Positions 1 through 7,598 of a stretch of 10,446 nt of DNA are shown piece by piece. The position numbers were made by a program, and so were the translations under genes. Source of the DNA: JALZBN01 sp035525375 (GTDB lineage: Bacteria; Actinomycetota; Acidimicrobiia; Acidimicrobiales; AC-14). The number at the start of each line of letters is the position of its first letter. Positions within the stretch are counted from its first letter, which is position 1. The notes beneath the pieces are model-generated. The model was given only the letters and a program-made list of their open reading frames with translations. It was not told where the DNA came from and made no database searches. The stretch spans positions 1 through 10,446 of the forward strand of contig DATLEI010000110.1 of NCBI GenBank assembly GCA_035525375.1. The letters are read 5' to 3'.

Positions 1-783
1 TCAGGACGCGCCGTGAACCACCGAGTAGATCATGAGGTAGTGGCATACACAGGCGACGATGACGAGGACGTGCCACACCTCGTGGTAGCCGAAGATGCTG
101 GGATACGGGTTCGGCCAGTTTGTGCCCAGCACGACGGCGCCAACCGTGTAGGTGACGCCGCCCGCGACGAGGAGAGCGAACCCGGCGGCGCTGAGTTGAC
201 GAGTCAGCTCGGGCAAGGCGATGACGAGAATCCAGCCGAGGCCTATGTAACAGGCCAATCCGAAGACCGGCTTTTCCGCCAAGCCCGTGATAGCGAGACC
301 GAGGCCGATAGCGGCGCCCACCCAGGCGCCAATGAGCAATCCACCACTCGCCGGTCCATGTAGGGCAAGGAGACACAAGGGTGTGTAACAGCCGGCGATC
401 ATCACGAAGATGGTGCCGTGGTCGACCCGTCTCATACGCCGGCGGCCGTCAGGCGTCCAGACTCGTCGGTGGTAAATGGAACTGACCGCGAAGAGGGTCG
501 ACAGGGCCACCGCGTAGATCAGGGCCGCAATGCGGGCACGGGTCGACGAGGCGCTGGCTACGACGAGAATGCCGGCGGGCACTGAAAGGATGAAGGCCAC
601 CAGGTGGAACCACCCACGCAGTAGCGGCGGCGACGGTTCAACGGCGGGCGCAACGACCGGGGGCGCGTCCAGCGCGCCAACCAGGTGCCGTACGGCTGTC
701 TGAGAGTCTTCGATCAGCGCGGTGAACCGCCGCTTCTTGACGGGGAGGAACACCAAACGTAACGGAGCGCGCCTCGTTGACAC
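1..783 (-). CDS. trhA: Hemolysin III / PAQR-family (TrhA-like) membrane protein
   Basis: Integral membrane protein of the bacterial hemolysin III branch of the PAQR superfamily. With a GTG start at 783 it is about 260 residues. Visible family motifs, in order, are SSIYHR with the conserved His near residue 105, DHGTIFVMIAGCYTP with Asp near 121, and a C-terminal HEVWH with His near 234 and 238. In this superfamily these Ser/Asp/His residues form a zinc site inside a seven-helix bundle, and all appear intact. The N-terminal 50 or so residues before the first helix (starting at WFHLVAFIL) are longer than usual and proline/alanine rich. The stop codon is the first three bases of the window. The frame stays open upstream to 912, but that part overlaps the preceding gene, so I place the start after its stop; GTG at 753 is an alternative, and neither has a clear ribosome site. 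It is probably cotranscribed with the DUF6629 gene 23 bases upstream. 'Hemolysin' is a historical name; lysis is not implied. Confidence 0.88.
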   Translation of the reverse strand: MSTRRAPLRLVFLPVKKRRFTALIEDSQTAVRHLVGALDAPPVVAPAVEPSPPLLRGWFHLVAFILSVPAGILVVASASSTRARIAALIYAVALSTLFAVSSIYHRRVWTPDGRRRMRRVDHGTIFVMIAGCYTPLCLLALHGPASGGLLIGAWVGAAIGLGLAITGLAEKPVFGLACYIGLGWILVIALPELTRQLSAAGFALLVAGGVTYTVGAVVLGTNWPNPYPSIFGYHEVWHVLVIVACVCHYLMIYSVVHGAS

Positions 784-806
784 CAACGAGGATTGCCATG
801 AAACGG

Positions 807-1478
807 TCAGGCGAGCTGAGTGGGTCCGGTTGAGTGCGTTTGCCGGGACCGGTGCGCTAGGCGCATGTGCGCCGCGATCGCAACACTGCTGATCGCCGCC
901 CAGGCGCACCACAGTGACGTGTTCGCGTCACTTGCCAACCAGAGCAGCACCGCCACCGCCGCCAGGTTGACCGTGCCGAACAAGGCGACATGCCGGTGAC
1001 TCGAAATGAGGAGCAGGCCACAGGTCGCCACCATGTAAAGCGCATTGACGATGCCGTTTTCACCGAGGTGAATCGAGTACACGACGGTGTTCCCGTCGAT
1101 CCTGGCGCCGACCGGCTCGCGCATCATGGCGACCACGTAGATGATCGCCACCATTACACCCACGGCCGTGAGGGCGACCATGAACCTGCGGCGGCTGGGG
1201 TTGGGCTCCACGGTGAGGACGGCCAGAGGGACCAAGACCGGCACGACAACGAAGGCGAATGCTAGGTAGATCCAGACTGCCGTGCCACCGACTGACCACG
1301 AGACCTGGTCACTTAGCCCCCACCACACAAAGGCCTCGATGAGCTGGTGGATACCGAAGAGGAGCGGCAACGATGCCAGCATCCGCTCCTTCTGGAACCG
1401 GACGTGACGCAACGCATCGATACCGACCAGTCCGGCGAACACTCCCCCGGCGACGTCAGCTTGAGCTGAGAAACACAC
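807..1478 (-). CDS. DUF6629-type multi-spanning membrane protein
   Basis: A 223-residue hydrophobic protein beginning MCFSAQADVAGG, the signature N-terminus of the DUF6629 family as I recall it, followed by FGIHQLIEAFVWWGL around residues 41-55, another recognisable family block. About six or seven hydrophobic helices can be seen (roughly residues 8-25, 36-55, 65-88, 97-118, 143-158, 163-182, 185-205). A basic, polar tail closes the protein (HRSRQTHSTGPTQLA). The start is GTG at 1478, preceded on the minus strand by an AGGAAAGG ribosome site at 1490-1497, about 11 bases away. Function is unknown for the family; no enzymatic motif is evident. It precedes the TrhA-like gene by 23 bases on the same strand, so both membrane proteins are likely made from one message. 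Confidence 0.85.
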   Translation of the reverse strand: MCFSAQADVAGGVFAGLVGIDALRHVRFQKERMLASLPLLFGIHQLIEAFVWWGLSDQVSWSVGGTAVWIYLAFAFVVVPVLVPLAVLTVEPNPSRRRFMVALTAVGVMVAIIYVVAMMREPVGARIDGNTVVYSIHLGENGIVNALYMVATCGLLLISSHRHVALFGTVNLAAVAVLLWLASDANTSLWCAWAAISSVAIAAHMRLAHRSRQTHSTGPTQLA

Positions 1479-1623
1479 CGGCGCGGATGCCTTTCCTCGC
1501 AGGGACTGATCCCTGTGGACTCAAGGAGGCTGCGCACATATTACAACCCAGGACGCATTTCAGGCTTGCAAATCGCCGGGGAGGGAATGAGGAGTACGAG
1601 ACGGCCGAAGAGGGAGACAGGCG
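1479..1623. promoter_or_regulatory. Divergent intergenic region with candidate promoters
   Basis: This 145-base gap separates leftward and rightward operons, so it must hold both promoters. On the plus strand, TGGACT (1516-1521) and TATTAC (1539-1544) are spaced by 17 bases, a reasonable sigma70-like pair. On the minus strand the same AT-rich core reads TAATAT (1543-1538), a possible -10 for the DUF6629 gene, but no good -35 is seen. The ribosome site for the zinc peptidase gene is the GAGGGAGA stretch just before 1624. An AAGGAGG at 1523-1529 has no start codon at the right distance. The hexamers are matched by eye. Confidence 0.35.
1500..1515. repeat. Perfect 6-bp inverted repeat (CAGGGA-ctga-TCCCTG)
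   Basis: Arms CAGGGA (1500-1505) and TCCCTG (1510-1515) are perfectly complementary around a 4-base centre. The element abuts the candidate plus-strand -35 (1516-1521) and lies just upstream of the minus-strand ribosome site (1490-1497). It could be an operator for a dimeric regulator or a small leader hairpin. There is no T-tract to make it a terminator. Confidence 0.4.
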
Positions 1624-2466
1624 ATGAGGTTTCGGAGAGATGCACAGCTCGACCCATCGCAGGTCTCCGATCGTCGGGGCATGGGGCCCATGGCCATAGG
1701 TGGAGGCGGACTACTAGGCGTGATCGTCCTCATCGTGACGCTTCTCAATGGTGGCGGTGGTGGCTCGGGTCTCTCCAGTGGACCGCTGGGAGGGCTCGAC
1801 TCCGACCTCTCGGCTGAGTGTCGCACCGGCCAGGACGCGAACCAGAAAGATGACTGCCGAATCGTGGGCGTGGTCAACAGCGTGCAGGCCTACTGGGGGT
1901 CCAAGCTCGACGGGTATCAGCCCGCAGAAACTGTCTTCTTCCGGGGTGGGACCACCACCGGCTGCGGATCGGCAACGTCGAGTGTCGGGCCGTTCTACTG
2001 CCCTCTCGACAGCAACGTCTACATCGATCTCGGTTTCTACGAGGACCTGCGTACCCGCTTCGGCGCCCAAGGTGGGCCATTCGCCGAGGCGTACGTGATT
2101 GCCCATGAGTACGGTCACCACGTACAAAATCTCCGTGGAGTGCTCGAACGGTCCCAGGATGGCAGCACCGGCCCTGCGAGCAGCAGCGTGAGGGTCGAAC
2201 TGATGGCCGATTGCTTCGCCGGAATGTGGGCTCGCGGCGCGGTTGACACTGGCTACATCGAGGAGCTGACCGAAGCCGACATAAGTGACGGACTCGACGC
2301 AGCCGCCGCTGTCGGTGACGACCGCATCCAGGAGAGCGCGCAGGGACGGGTCGATCCCGAGGCCTGGACCCACGGCTCGGCCGAACGCCGCCAGCACTGG
2401 TTCACCACGGGGTACCGCAATGGTGACTCGGCGGCGTGCGACACCTTCGCCGTTTCCACGCCCTGA
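1624..2466 (+). CDS. ypfJ: YpfJ-type neutral zinc metallopeptidase, membrane-anchored
   Basis: A 280-residue protein of the putative neutral zinc metallopeptidase family (Pfam Zn_peptidase, E. coli YpfJ). It has a short basic N-terminus (MRFRRDAQLDPSQVSDRRG), one hydrophobic segment at about 24-42, a glycine-rich linker at 43-50, then the extracytoplasmic domain. The catalytic HExxH is HEYGHH at 161-166, and the downstream ELMADCFAGMWARG block (192-205) is the family's second conserved segment, with Glu192 the likely third zinc ligand. Cys residues at 66, 78, 114, 126, 197 and 272 could form disulfides outside the membrane. The opening residues and length match the usual architecture. ATG at 1624 has a GAGGGAGA ribosome site. 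The helicase gene follows after 37 bases on the same strand, suggesting cotranscription, though a functional link is not obvious. Substrates are unknown. Confidence 0.92.
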   Translation: MRFRRDAQLDPSQVSDRRGMGPMAIGGGGLLGVIVLIVTLLNGGGGGSGLSSGPLGGLDSDLSAECRTGQDANQKDDCRIVGVVNSVQAYWGSKLDGYQPAETVFFRGGTTTGCGSATSSVGPFYCPLDSNVYIDLGFYEDLRTRFGAQGGPFAEAYVIAHEYGHHVQNLRGVLERSQDGSTGPASSSVRVELMADCFAGMWARGAVDTGYIEELTEADISDGLDAAAAVGDDRIQESAQGRVDPEAWTHGSAERRQHWFTTGYRNGDSAACDTFAVSTP

Positions 2467-2503
2467 CCGCGATTTCCCACCGTCGTGGGATCCTTCAGTC
2501 GCG

Positions 2504-4405
2504 ATGGGAGCCGACGCCCGCGGGGCTGCAGCGAAGAGCGCGTTGGAGTCGATCGTCTCCCAGCTGCCAGGCGGTGAGCGCCGGGATGGCCAACTCGAGA
2601 TGTGTGAGGCCGTTGCCGATGCCCTCGACAAAGGCGAGCATCTCGTCGTCGAAGCCGGCACCGGGGTTGGCAAGTCGCTTGCCTATTTAGTCGCTGCGGT
2701 ACTTTCGGGCCGACGAGTGGTCGTAGCCACGGCGCGCAAGCCGCTGCAGGATCAGCTGATCAACAAGGACATCCCGTTCATCGCTGCAGCGTTGCCCGGC
2801 GTTGTCGACGCAGCCGTTCTGAAGGGACGGAGCAATTACCTGTGCTTGGCCAAGCTGGCGGAAGCGAACAGTGCTCAGGGGCAGCTCGCGGTTGATACGG
2901 CGCGTGAGCCACTCAACGCCCTAGCGGAATGGGCGCGGGCATCGGATTCCGGCGACCTCGCCGGTGCGCCGATTCCCGTCGATCGAAACCTACGGACTCT
3001 GGTGACCGTCGGTGCCCAAGAGTGTCCCGGCGGACGGCAGTGTGCACACGGTGACGACTGCCTCGCCGAGCGCGCCCTGGAGCGTGCTCGTGACGCCCAA
3101 CTGGTCGTGACGAACATCGATCTCTACTGCCTGGATGTGGCGATCGGGGGTGGTTTGCTCGGTGAACACGATGCTGTCGTTATCGATGAGGCTCACGAGC
3201 TGGAGCCGATCTCCAGCCGCACTCTTGGCCTGGAGCTGGGGCGACGGCGCTTGAACTGGCTCGCATCCCAGTTGCGAGGGCTCCTCGTCGCAGACGCGCC
3301 GGAGCCGCGACGCATCGACCAAGCGGGAGACGCCCTCGCCGGCGCGCTCGCTTCGTTCGGTGGTCGGCGGGTCGACATGGACGATCAGGCACTGGCGGAT
3401 GCCCTCGCCGTGGCCGATACCGCCCTCAGCCACGTCGTAGAGGTACTGCGGAAGGTGCCGGAATCGAGCGGCGCGGAGCGCGACGGCCGTCGACCTCGTT
3501 GCCTTCAGGCCGCGTCGTCCCTGCTCGAGGATGTGCGCGCCGCCCGGGTGCCTCGTTCCGGCGATGTCGCGTGGGTGCCGGATGGGTCCGAGGCGGTCCT
3601 GCACATCGCTCCCGTCGACGTCGGTCCGGTCCTGTCGTCCCTGATCCATTCGAAGCGTACGACCATCCTGACGAGTGCGACCCTCAGCGTCGGCGGGTCT
3701 CTCGACCCGGTGGCAAGCCGGCTGGGGTTGGGCCGCGATGTCCGCAAACTCCGAGTCGCGAGTCCGTTTGACTACTCGAGACAGTCGCAGCTCTACTGCG
3801 CTGCCCACCTGCCCGATCCGCGCCGGGCCGCGAGGGAGTTCGATACTGCCGCACTGGCAGAGCTGGCCACTCTTGTCGAGGCGGCCGGCGGACGAACGCT
3901 CGCGCTGTTCACCACACATCGGATGCTGCGCCTAGCGGCCGAGACGCTGCGCGAACGGTTCGAATGGCCGGTCCTCGTTCAGGATGGTCCTCCGGAACCG
4001 GGACTGATTGAACGCTTCCGCGACGACGAGCAGGCGTGCCTGTTGGCCACGATGGGTTACTGGCAGGGTGTCGATATCGCCGGCCCCTCCCTGAGTTTGG
4101 TCGTCATCGACCGGCTGCCCTTCCCTCCCCTTCGCGACCCGCTGCTCGAAGCCCGGCGCGACGCGGCACGCGCCGCGGGCGGCAATCCCTTCGAGGTCAT
4201 CGACTTGCCGGTGGCCGCGACCTTGCTCGCGCAAGGCGCTGGGCGCCTGATCCGCTCGACGGCGGACCGGGGCGTCGTCGCCGTCCTCGACCGGCGCCTG
4301 GCCACTGCCGGTTACCGCCGCACAATTCTCGACTCGCTCCCGCCGATGCGACGGATGGTGGACGGTGATGCCGTTCGGGAGTTCCTTACTGAGCTCCGCC
4401 GCTAG
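2504..4405 (+). CDS. dinG: DinG/YoaA-family ATP-dependent DNA helicase (XPD-like, Fe-S)
   Basis: Superfamily 2 helicase of the XPD/DinG group, 633 residues from ATG 2504; that length matches the YoaA type without the N-terminal exonuclease found in some Gram-positive DinG proteins. Motifs in order (numbered from this start) are Walker A EAGTGVGKS (50-58), four cysteines at 114, 174, 180 and 186 that should bind a 4Fe-4S cluster, the DEAH box (228-231), LTSATL (389-394), YWQGVDIAG (519-527), and motif VI QGAGRLIR (577-584). The protein should unwind 5'-tailed or forked DNA and R-loops in repair and replication restart. The frame is open from 2285, but that part overlaps the peptidase gene in another frame and reads as low-complexity Arg/Pro, so the start after 2466 is preferred; a strong ribosome site is not seen. 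It is probably translated from the same message as the peptidase gene. Confidence 0.93.
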   Translation: MGADARGAAAKSALESIVSQLPGGERRDGQLEMCEAVADALDKGEHLVVEAGTGVGKSLAYLVAAVLSGRRVVVATARKPLQDQLINKDIPFIAAALPGVVDAAVLKGRSNYLCLAKLAEANSAQGQLAVDTAREPLNALAEWARASDSGDLAGAPIPVDRNLRTLVTVGAQECPGGRQCAHGDDCLAERALERARDAQLVVTNIDLYCLDVAIGGGLLGEHDAVVIDEAHELEPISSRTLGLELGRRRLNWLASQLRGLLVADAPEPRRIDQAGDALAGALASFGGRRVDMDDQALADALAVADTALSHVVEVLRKVPESSGAERDGRRPRCLQAASSLLEDVRAARVPRSGDVAWVPDGSEAVLHIAPVDVGPVLSSLIHSKRTTILTSATLSVGGSLDPVASRLGLGRDVRKLRVASPFDYSRQSQLYCAAHLPDPRRAAREFDTAALAELATLVEAAGGRTLALFTTHRMLRLAAETLRERFEWPVLVQDGPPEPGLIERFRDDEQACLLATMGYWQGVDIAGPSLSLVVIDRLPFPPLRDPLLEARRDAARAAGGNPFEVIDLPVAATLLAQGAGRLIRSTADRGVVAVLDRRLATAGYRRTILDSLPPMRRMVDGDAVREFLTELRR

Positions 4406-4416
4406 CTGTCGTAGAC

Positions 4417-4436
4417 CTCAGGACCCGGGCCGTGAG
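4417..4436. terminator. Weak hairpin between convergent genes
   Basis: CTCAGG (4417-4422) can pair with CC-G-TGAG (4430-4436) around a GC-rich loop, in the 50-base gap between the stops of the helicase and flavoprotein genes. There is no T-tract on either strand. It is offered only because a terminator is expected here for two converging operons; it may be nothing. Confidence 0.2.
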
Positions 4437-4455
4437 CCCACATCGTCACTACCCC

Positions 4456-6108
4456 TCAGTGGGCGATTGTCGCCAGATGCTCGTGCACCGAACGCACCGC
4501 GCTCGAGCCTTCGCCGACGGCCGCGGCGACGCGCTTCAGTGAGCCGCTGCGCACGTCGCCCACCGCAAACACGCCAGGCACCGACGTCTCGAACGGCAGC
4601 GGGGGGCGGGTGGCGAATCTGTCGCCGCTGATGACCGAGGGTGGTAGCGAGTTGTCGGTGAGGATGAATCCTCCCGGGTCGAGCTCGAGGACGCCGTCAA
4701 GCCAGGCCGTCGCCGGCTCGGCTCCGATGAAACAGAACAACCCCGAGCACTGCAGGGTCTGGCGCTCGCTTGTCGGTGTGTGCTCGAGCGTCACATGGCC
4801 AAGATGGCCTTCCCCGGCCAGAGCGCACACCTCGGTATTGATGAATACCTCGATGCGTTCATCCGCCTCGATCCGCTCAATGAGATAGTGGGACATGCTG
4901 TGGGCGAGGTCGCCACCGCGAATGACGATCGATACCCGACTGCCGTGTTGGGCGAGGTAGATCGCGGCCTGGCCCGCCGAATTGCCACCACCTACAACGA
5001 TCACCGGAGAGCCGCTGCAGATACGCACTTCCAGGTCGGTGGCCGCGTAGTACACGCCGGCGCCTTCGAACCGTTCAAGATCGTCGACCGCGAGTCGTTG
5101 GTAGCGCGCGCCGGACGCGACGATCACTGTGCGCGCCGGCACCTCGCTGCCATCGGCCAACACAACGACATGAAATCCCTCCTCGACCCGGAGGCCGGCT
5201 ACTTCGCAGGGCGCGTTCAGGCGCGCGCCGAGCCGCTGTGCCTGTATCGCGGCGCGCGACGTGAGCTCTTCACCTGAGATGCCGTTCGGAAAGCCGACGT
5301 AGTTCTCGATGCGCGTACTGGCACTGGCTTGTCCGCCGGCCGAGAGCGCGTCGAGCGACACCGTGTGAAGGCCCTCCGACGCGCCATACACCGCAGACGA
5401 CAAACCGGCAGGACCGCTCCCGACCACAACGAGGTCGAACGTGTAGCCCGGCACGCGCCGGAAGGTGAGGCCGAGGTGTTCCGCGAACTCCCCCGGCGAA
5501 GGGTGACGTAAGACCGCCATCGGAGTAACTACGACGGGCGTGTCGCTGCGCTCGAAACCCATGCCTTGAAGCAGGGCCTCGACATCATTCGCGGCCTCGA
5601 TGTCGATCCACGTGTGGGGAAGGCGGGACCTAGCCGCAAAGGCGCGCAACGCCATTGCCTCGGGTGAGTAACGGGATCCGATGATCCGAATAGCACGCGC
5701 ACCCTCACCCGACCGCAGGATCTCCCGGCGCGCAACGAACGCAGAGAAGATCGTGTCGGCGAGGTCGGGCCTACTGCTCATGAGCCGTCGGAAATCATCC
5801 AACGGAATGGCAACCACCCGTCCGGGCTCACTGACGCGTGCGGTCAGGTACAACCGCTGTCCTGTCAGCAGGTTCAGCTCGCCGAGGAAGCGGCCCGCGA
5901 CGTGCGTGGTGATCAGCGTCTCGCCGGCTCCGTCGGGCCGGATGATATCGACCGCGCCCTCTAGGATCACGAGAAACTCGGAGGACTCGTCGCCGGCGCG
6001 GAACAAGATGTCGCCGACTTCGACAGGCCGCTCCTGGCCGAACGGCGCGAGCTCCGCAAGCGCCCGATCGTCCAAGGTCGGGGACGCGGCAGCGGGCAAC
6101 TCAGGCAC
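4456..6108 (-). CDS. Cyclic-nucleotide-binding / glutaredoxin-like / thioredoxin-reductase-like flavoprotein
   Basis: A 550-residue cytoplasmic fusion. Residues ~18-130 form a cNMP-binding (CRP-like) domain with the phosphate-cassette-like stretch GELNLLTGQR (76-85). Residues ~138-215 resemble a glutaredoxin/thioredoxin-like domain, with SRYSPEAM where CPxC would sit. Residues ~222-550 are a pyridine nucleotide-disulfide oxidoreductase of thioredoxin-reductase type: FAD motif GSGPAG (230-235), NAD(P) motif GGGNSAG (373-379), second FAD motif GVFAVGD (512-518). The redox CxxC is absent: the aligned segment reads YYAATDLEV (353-361). The HRRxxxR motif for NADPH phosphate is also not kept (IRGGDLAHSM). 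It therefore keeps the flavin fold, but thioredoxin reduction through the normal mechanism is unlikely. Reductase activity toward another acceptor, gated by a cyclic nucleotide, is inference. GTG 6108 lies inside the end of the patatin gene with no good ribosome site, so translation is probably coupled. Confidence 0.9.
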   Translation of the reverse strand: MPELPAAASPTLDDRALAELAPFGQERPVEVGDILFRAGDESSEFLVILEGAVDIIRPDGAGETLITTHVAGRFLGELNLLTGQRLYLTARVSEPGRVVAIPLDDFRRLMSSRPDLADTIFSAFVARREILRSGEGARAIRIIGSRYSPEAMALRAFAARSRLPHTWIDIEAANDVEALLQGMGFERSDTPVVVTPMAVLRHPSPGEFAEHLGLTFRRVPGYTFDLVVVGSGPAGLSSAVYGASEGLHTVSLDALSAGGQASASTRIENYVGFPNGISGEELTSRAAIQAQRLGARLNAPCEVAGLRVEEGFHVVVLADGSEVPARTVIVASGARYQRLAVDDLERFEGAGVYYAATDLEVRICSGSPVIVVGGGNSAGQAAIYLAQHGSRVSIVIRGGDLAHSMSHYLIERIEADERIEVFINTEVCALAGEGHLGHVTLEHTPTSERQTLQCSGLFCFIGAEPATAWLDGVLELDPGGFILTDNSLPPSVISGDRFATRPPLPFETSVPGVFAVGDVRSGSLKRVAAAVGEGSSAVRSVHEHLATIAH

Positions 6109-7048
6109 GACTAGAACCGAGGAAGCTCCGGAGCTCGTCGGCGTCTTCGTCCGCCTGACGTTGGCCCATCTCGATGGCGAGCGGAACGGCTTTCGGGTCC
6201 ATCAGCGTGAACGGGTCGACGTCTCGGGGCACGCGCCGGAACACGCTCGTCCCCGTGGCTTCCAAGGCTGCATGCTCCTTCTCGGTCTCGCCCGGGCCGG
6301 TCGTCATGATCCCTTCGACGATGCCGGTGCCATCGGTCAACGCCAGTACCACGACGCGCCCGCTGCCGGCGAGCAGGTCGAGATGAGTCCCGCTCCCGCT
6401 TACGGCGCCGTCCATGCACCGGCGATCGCCGATGGGCTGCGGCGCGAACAATCCTGGGACCGCACTGCTCGCGGCCACGGCGCGCCCGATGCCAATGTTG
6501 GCCGCTTCGGTGATCACGCACCGCTCGCCCGAGTAGGCATCCGTACAGGTGAGGTCGAGGGAAGACGACGGCCACTTTCTCATGGCGAGCACCAAGCCGA
6601 TTGTGCGCGCCATCACCGGGGTCGGCGGTGTCCGGGCCGCGAGCGCGGCGTGACCGATCGCTCGGACAGTTTCAGGATGAGCATCACCGGCCGCCCGGAA
6701 CAGCTCGAGGGCGCGCACCTGGCTGGGGTGGAGGTCGTCGGACGGCGCCAGCGCGCCGATCACCTTCGGCGCCTTGGCCAACACCGTCAGCTCCCGGTAC
6801 AGCAAGCTCAGCCGGTCGGCAGTAACCGCCGAAGCCACCAGAGCGCCCGCGGATGTGCCCACTACCCGGTCCGCGACCGACAGGTCGATACCTCGCTCGG
6901 CCATCTCGTGCAGATACGACAGTTGCCAGGCGACGAAGAACAGCCCGCCGCCCCCGAGGCACAACCCCAGCTGGATGCCATCGCCATATCGGGCGTCGAA
7001 GTCGCGGGGCCGCGCCAGACAATCCGGCGGTGGCGCGCTTGCTGTCAC
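6101..7048 (-). CDS. Patatin-like phospholipase (RssA/NTE-type serine acyl hydrolase)
   Basis: A 315-residue patatin-fold lipid acyl hydrolase. It shows the complete catalytic set: oxyanion-hole glycine run LGGGG (31-35), nucleophile elbow GTSAG (64-68, Ser66), and the dyad aspartate in MDGAV (Asp213 in 212-216). The blocks ASSAVPGLFAPQPI (193-206) and GSGTHLDLL (218-226) are typical of bacterial patatins. No signal peptide or membrane segment is evident, so the enzyme is likely cytoplasmic or peripheral on the inner membrane, acting on phospholipids or lysophospholipids. The GTG start at 7048 is preceded directly by an in-frame TAG, so no longer protein is possible; the ribosome site is weak. 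It lies 43 bases after the usp-like gene, and its end overlaps the cNMP/flavoprotein start by 8 bases, which ties their expression together. The substrate cannot be read from sequence. Confidence 0.92.
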   Translation of the reverse strand: MTASAPPPDCLARPRDFDARYGDGIQLGLCLGGGGLFFVAWQLSYLHEMAERGIDLSVADRVVGTSAGALVASAVTADRLSLLYRELTVLAKAPKVIGALAPSDDLHPSQVRALELFRAAGDAHPETVRAIGHAALAARTPPTPVMARTIGLVLAMRKWPSSSLDLTCTDAYSGERCVITEAANIGIGRAVAASSAVPGLFAPQPIGDRRCMDGAVSGSGTHLDLLAGSGRVVVLALTDGTGIVEGIMTTGPGETEKEHAALEATGTSVFRRVPRDVDPFTLMDPKAVPLAIEMGQRQADEDADELRSFLGSSRA

Positions 7049-7091
7049 CTAGGCGAGACCCCGATGGCCGCCGATCGGCCGACCGAGAAAC

Positions 7092-7523
7092 TCAGGCAGC
7101 AGCAACCGCCACGTCGGTGACATGAATAATCGGTAGGCCGAAGGCGCGCTCCAAGCGATGGGGTAGATCTTGCCTCATCCAGCGCGAGATACCGGGCGGC
7201 AACGTCGAAAGCACAATGGCGTCGAAATGTGGACCGGCGAGGATGGCGTCGCGGACAGCGTCCGCCGGTCGTTCATCGCCAACGTGTCCTTCGACCTCAG
7301 CACCGAGGGCTCGCAGACGAACGAGCGCTCCGCCGAGCCGGCGCGTCGCGATCGCCGTGGCACCGCCCTCCGTCCACGTTGCGTGGTGGTGGGGATGGGT
7401 CGCAGGAACAACTAAGTAAAACTGGCACGGACCAGTGCCCATCAACTCACGGACCTTGGCGGCTAGTGGCTCGCCGACGAGGGTCTGGTTGGCTACGACG
7501 AGGTAACGGCGCATGGGCCTCAC
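7092..7523 (-). CDS. Universal-stress-protein-like (HUP-fold) small protein
   Basis: A 143-residue alpha/beta protein starting RRYLVVANQTLVGEPL. It contains LVVPATHPHHHATWTEGGATAIATRRL (about 38-64), the VEGHVGDERPADAVRDAI stretch, and the C-terminal STLPPGISRWMRQDLPHRLERAFGLPIIHV. This pattern is familiar from actinobacterial USP-like domains, including those found as C-terminal parts of some permeases. The usual USP ATP loop (GxxGxxxxxxxxxG[ST]) is not present in classic form, so nucleotide binding is uncertain. Two starts fit: GTG at 7523, six bases after an AGGAG, or ATG at 7514, preceded by GAGGTGAGG; the latter gives MRRYLVV, common in relatives. It is the first gene of the leftward operon with the patatin and cNMP/flavoprotein, consistent with a stress-response role, which is inference. 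Confidence 0.8.
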   Translation of the reverse strand: MRPMRRYLVVANQTLVGEPLAAKVRELMGTGPCQFYLVVPATHPHHHATWTEGGATAIATRRLGGALVRLRALGAEVEGHVGDERPADAVRDAILAGPHFDAIVLSTLPPGISRWMRQDLPHRLERAFGLPIIHVTDVAVAAA

Positions 7524-7598
7524 CTCTTTCTCCTAGATGCCCAGTCTACGCCTGTTCTGTCATTAAGCCGTTGCGGAAACGACTGGTACCGTGCCCCG
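7524..7598. promoter_or_regulatory. Divergent promoter region between usp-like and barrel-lipoprotein genes
   Basis: Only 75 bases separate two divergent starts. Minus strand: TAGACT (7548-7543) fits the actinobacterial TANNNT -10 pattern, putting the transcript start just ahead of the AGGAG ribosome site; no convincing -35 is seen. Plus strand: TACCGT (7587-7592) also fits TANNNT and ends six bases before the ATG at 7599, where no ribosome site exists, so leaderless transcription is possible. All by eye. Confidence 0.3.
7560..7569 (+). repeat. 10-bp direct repeat, left copy (TCATTAAGCC)
   Basis: Identical to 8154-8163. The two copies bracket the barrel-lipoprotein gene, the left copy 29 bases before its start and the right copy 21 bases after its stop. 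A 10-mer match can occur by chance in a window this size; it is recorded because of the bracketing. Confidence 0.4.

Noticed and set aside
784..912. Upstream extension of the hemolysin III-like reading frame
   Set aside because: Most of it overlaps the end of the DUF6629 gene in another frame and adds residues not expected in the family.
1523..1529. Strong AAGGAGG ribosome-site-like sequence on the plus strand
   Set aside because: No ATG, GTG or TTG at suitable spacing and no credible frame follows; probably fortuitous.
2285..2503. Upstream extension of the helicase reading frame
   Set aside because: It overlaps the peptidase gene in another frame and encodes Arg/Pro/Ser-rich filler; ATG 2504 gives a normal family length.
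1714..2673. Minus-strand open frame of 319 codons over the zinc peptidase gene
   Set aside because: Opposite a gene with a clear HExxH metallopeptidase domain; low-complexity composition and no motif.
2990..3919. Minus-strand open frame of 309 codons inside the helicase gene
   Set aside because: The opposite strand carries all helicase motifs; this frame reads as a codon shadow.
5681..7120. Plus-strand open frame of 479 codons antisense to the patatin and flavoprotein genes
   Set aside because: It is rich in Arg, Pro, Ala and Gly with no recognisable domain, while the minus strand encodes two clear enzymes with intact motifs. Long antisense frames are expected in GC-rich DNA.
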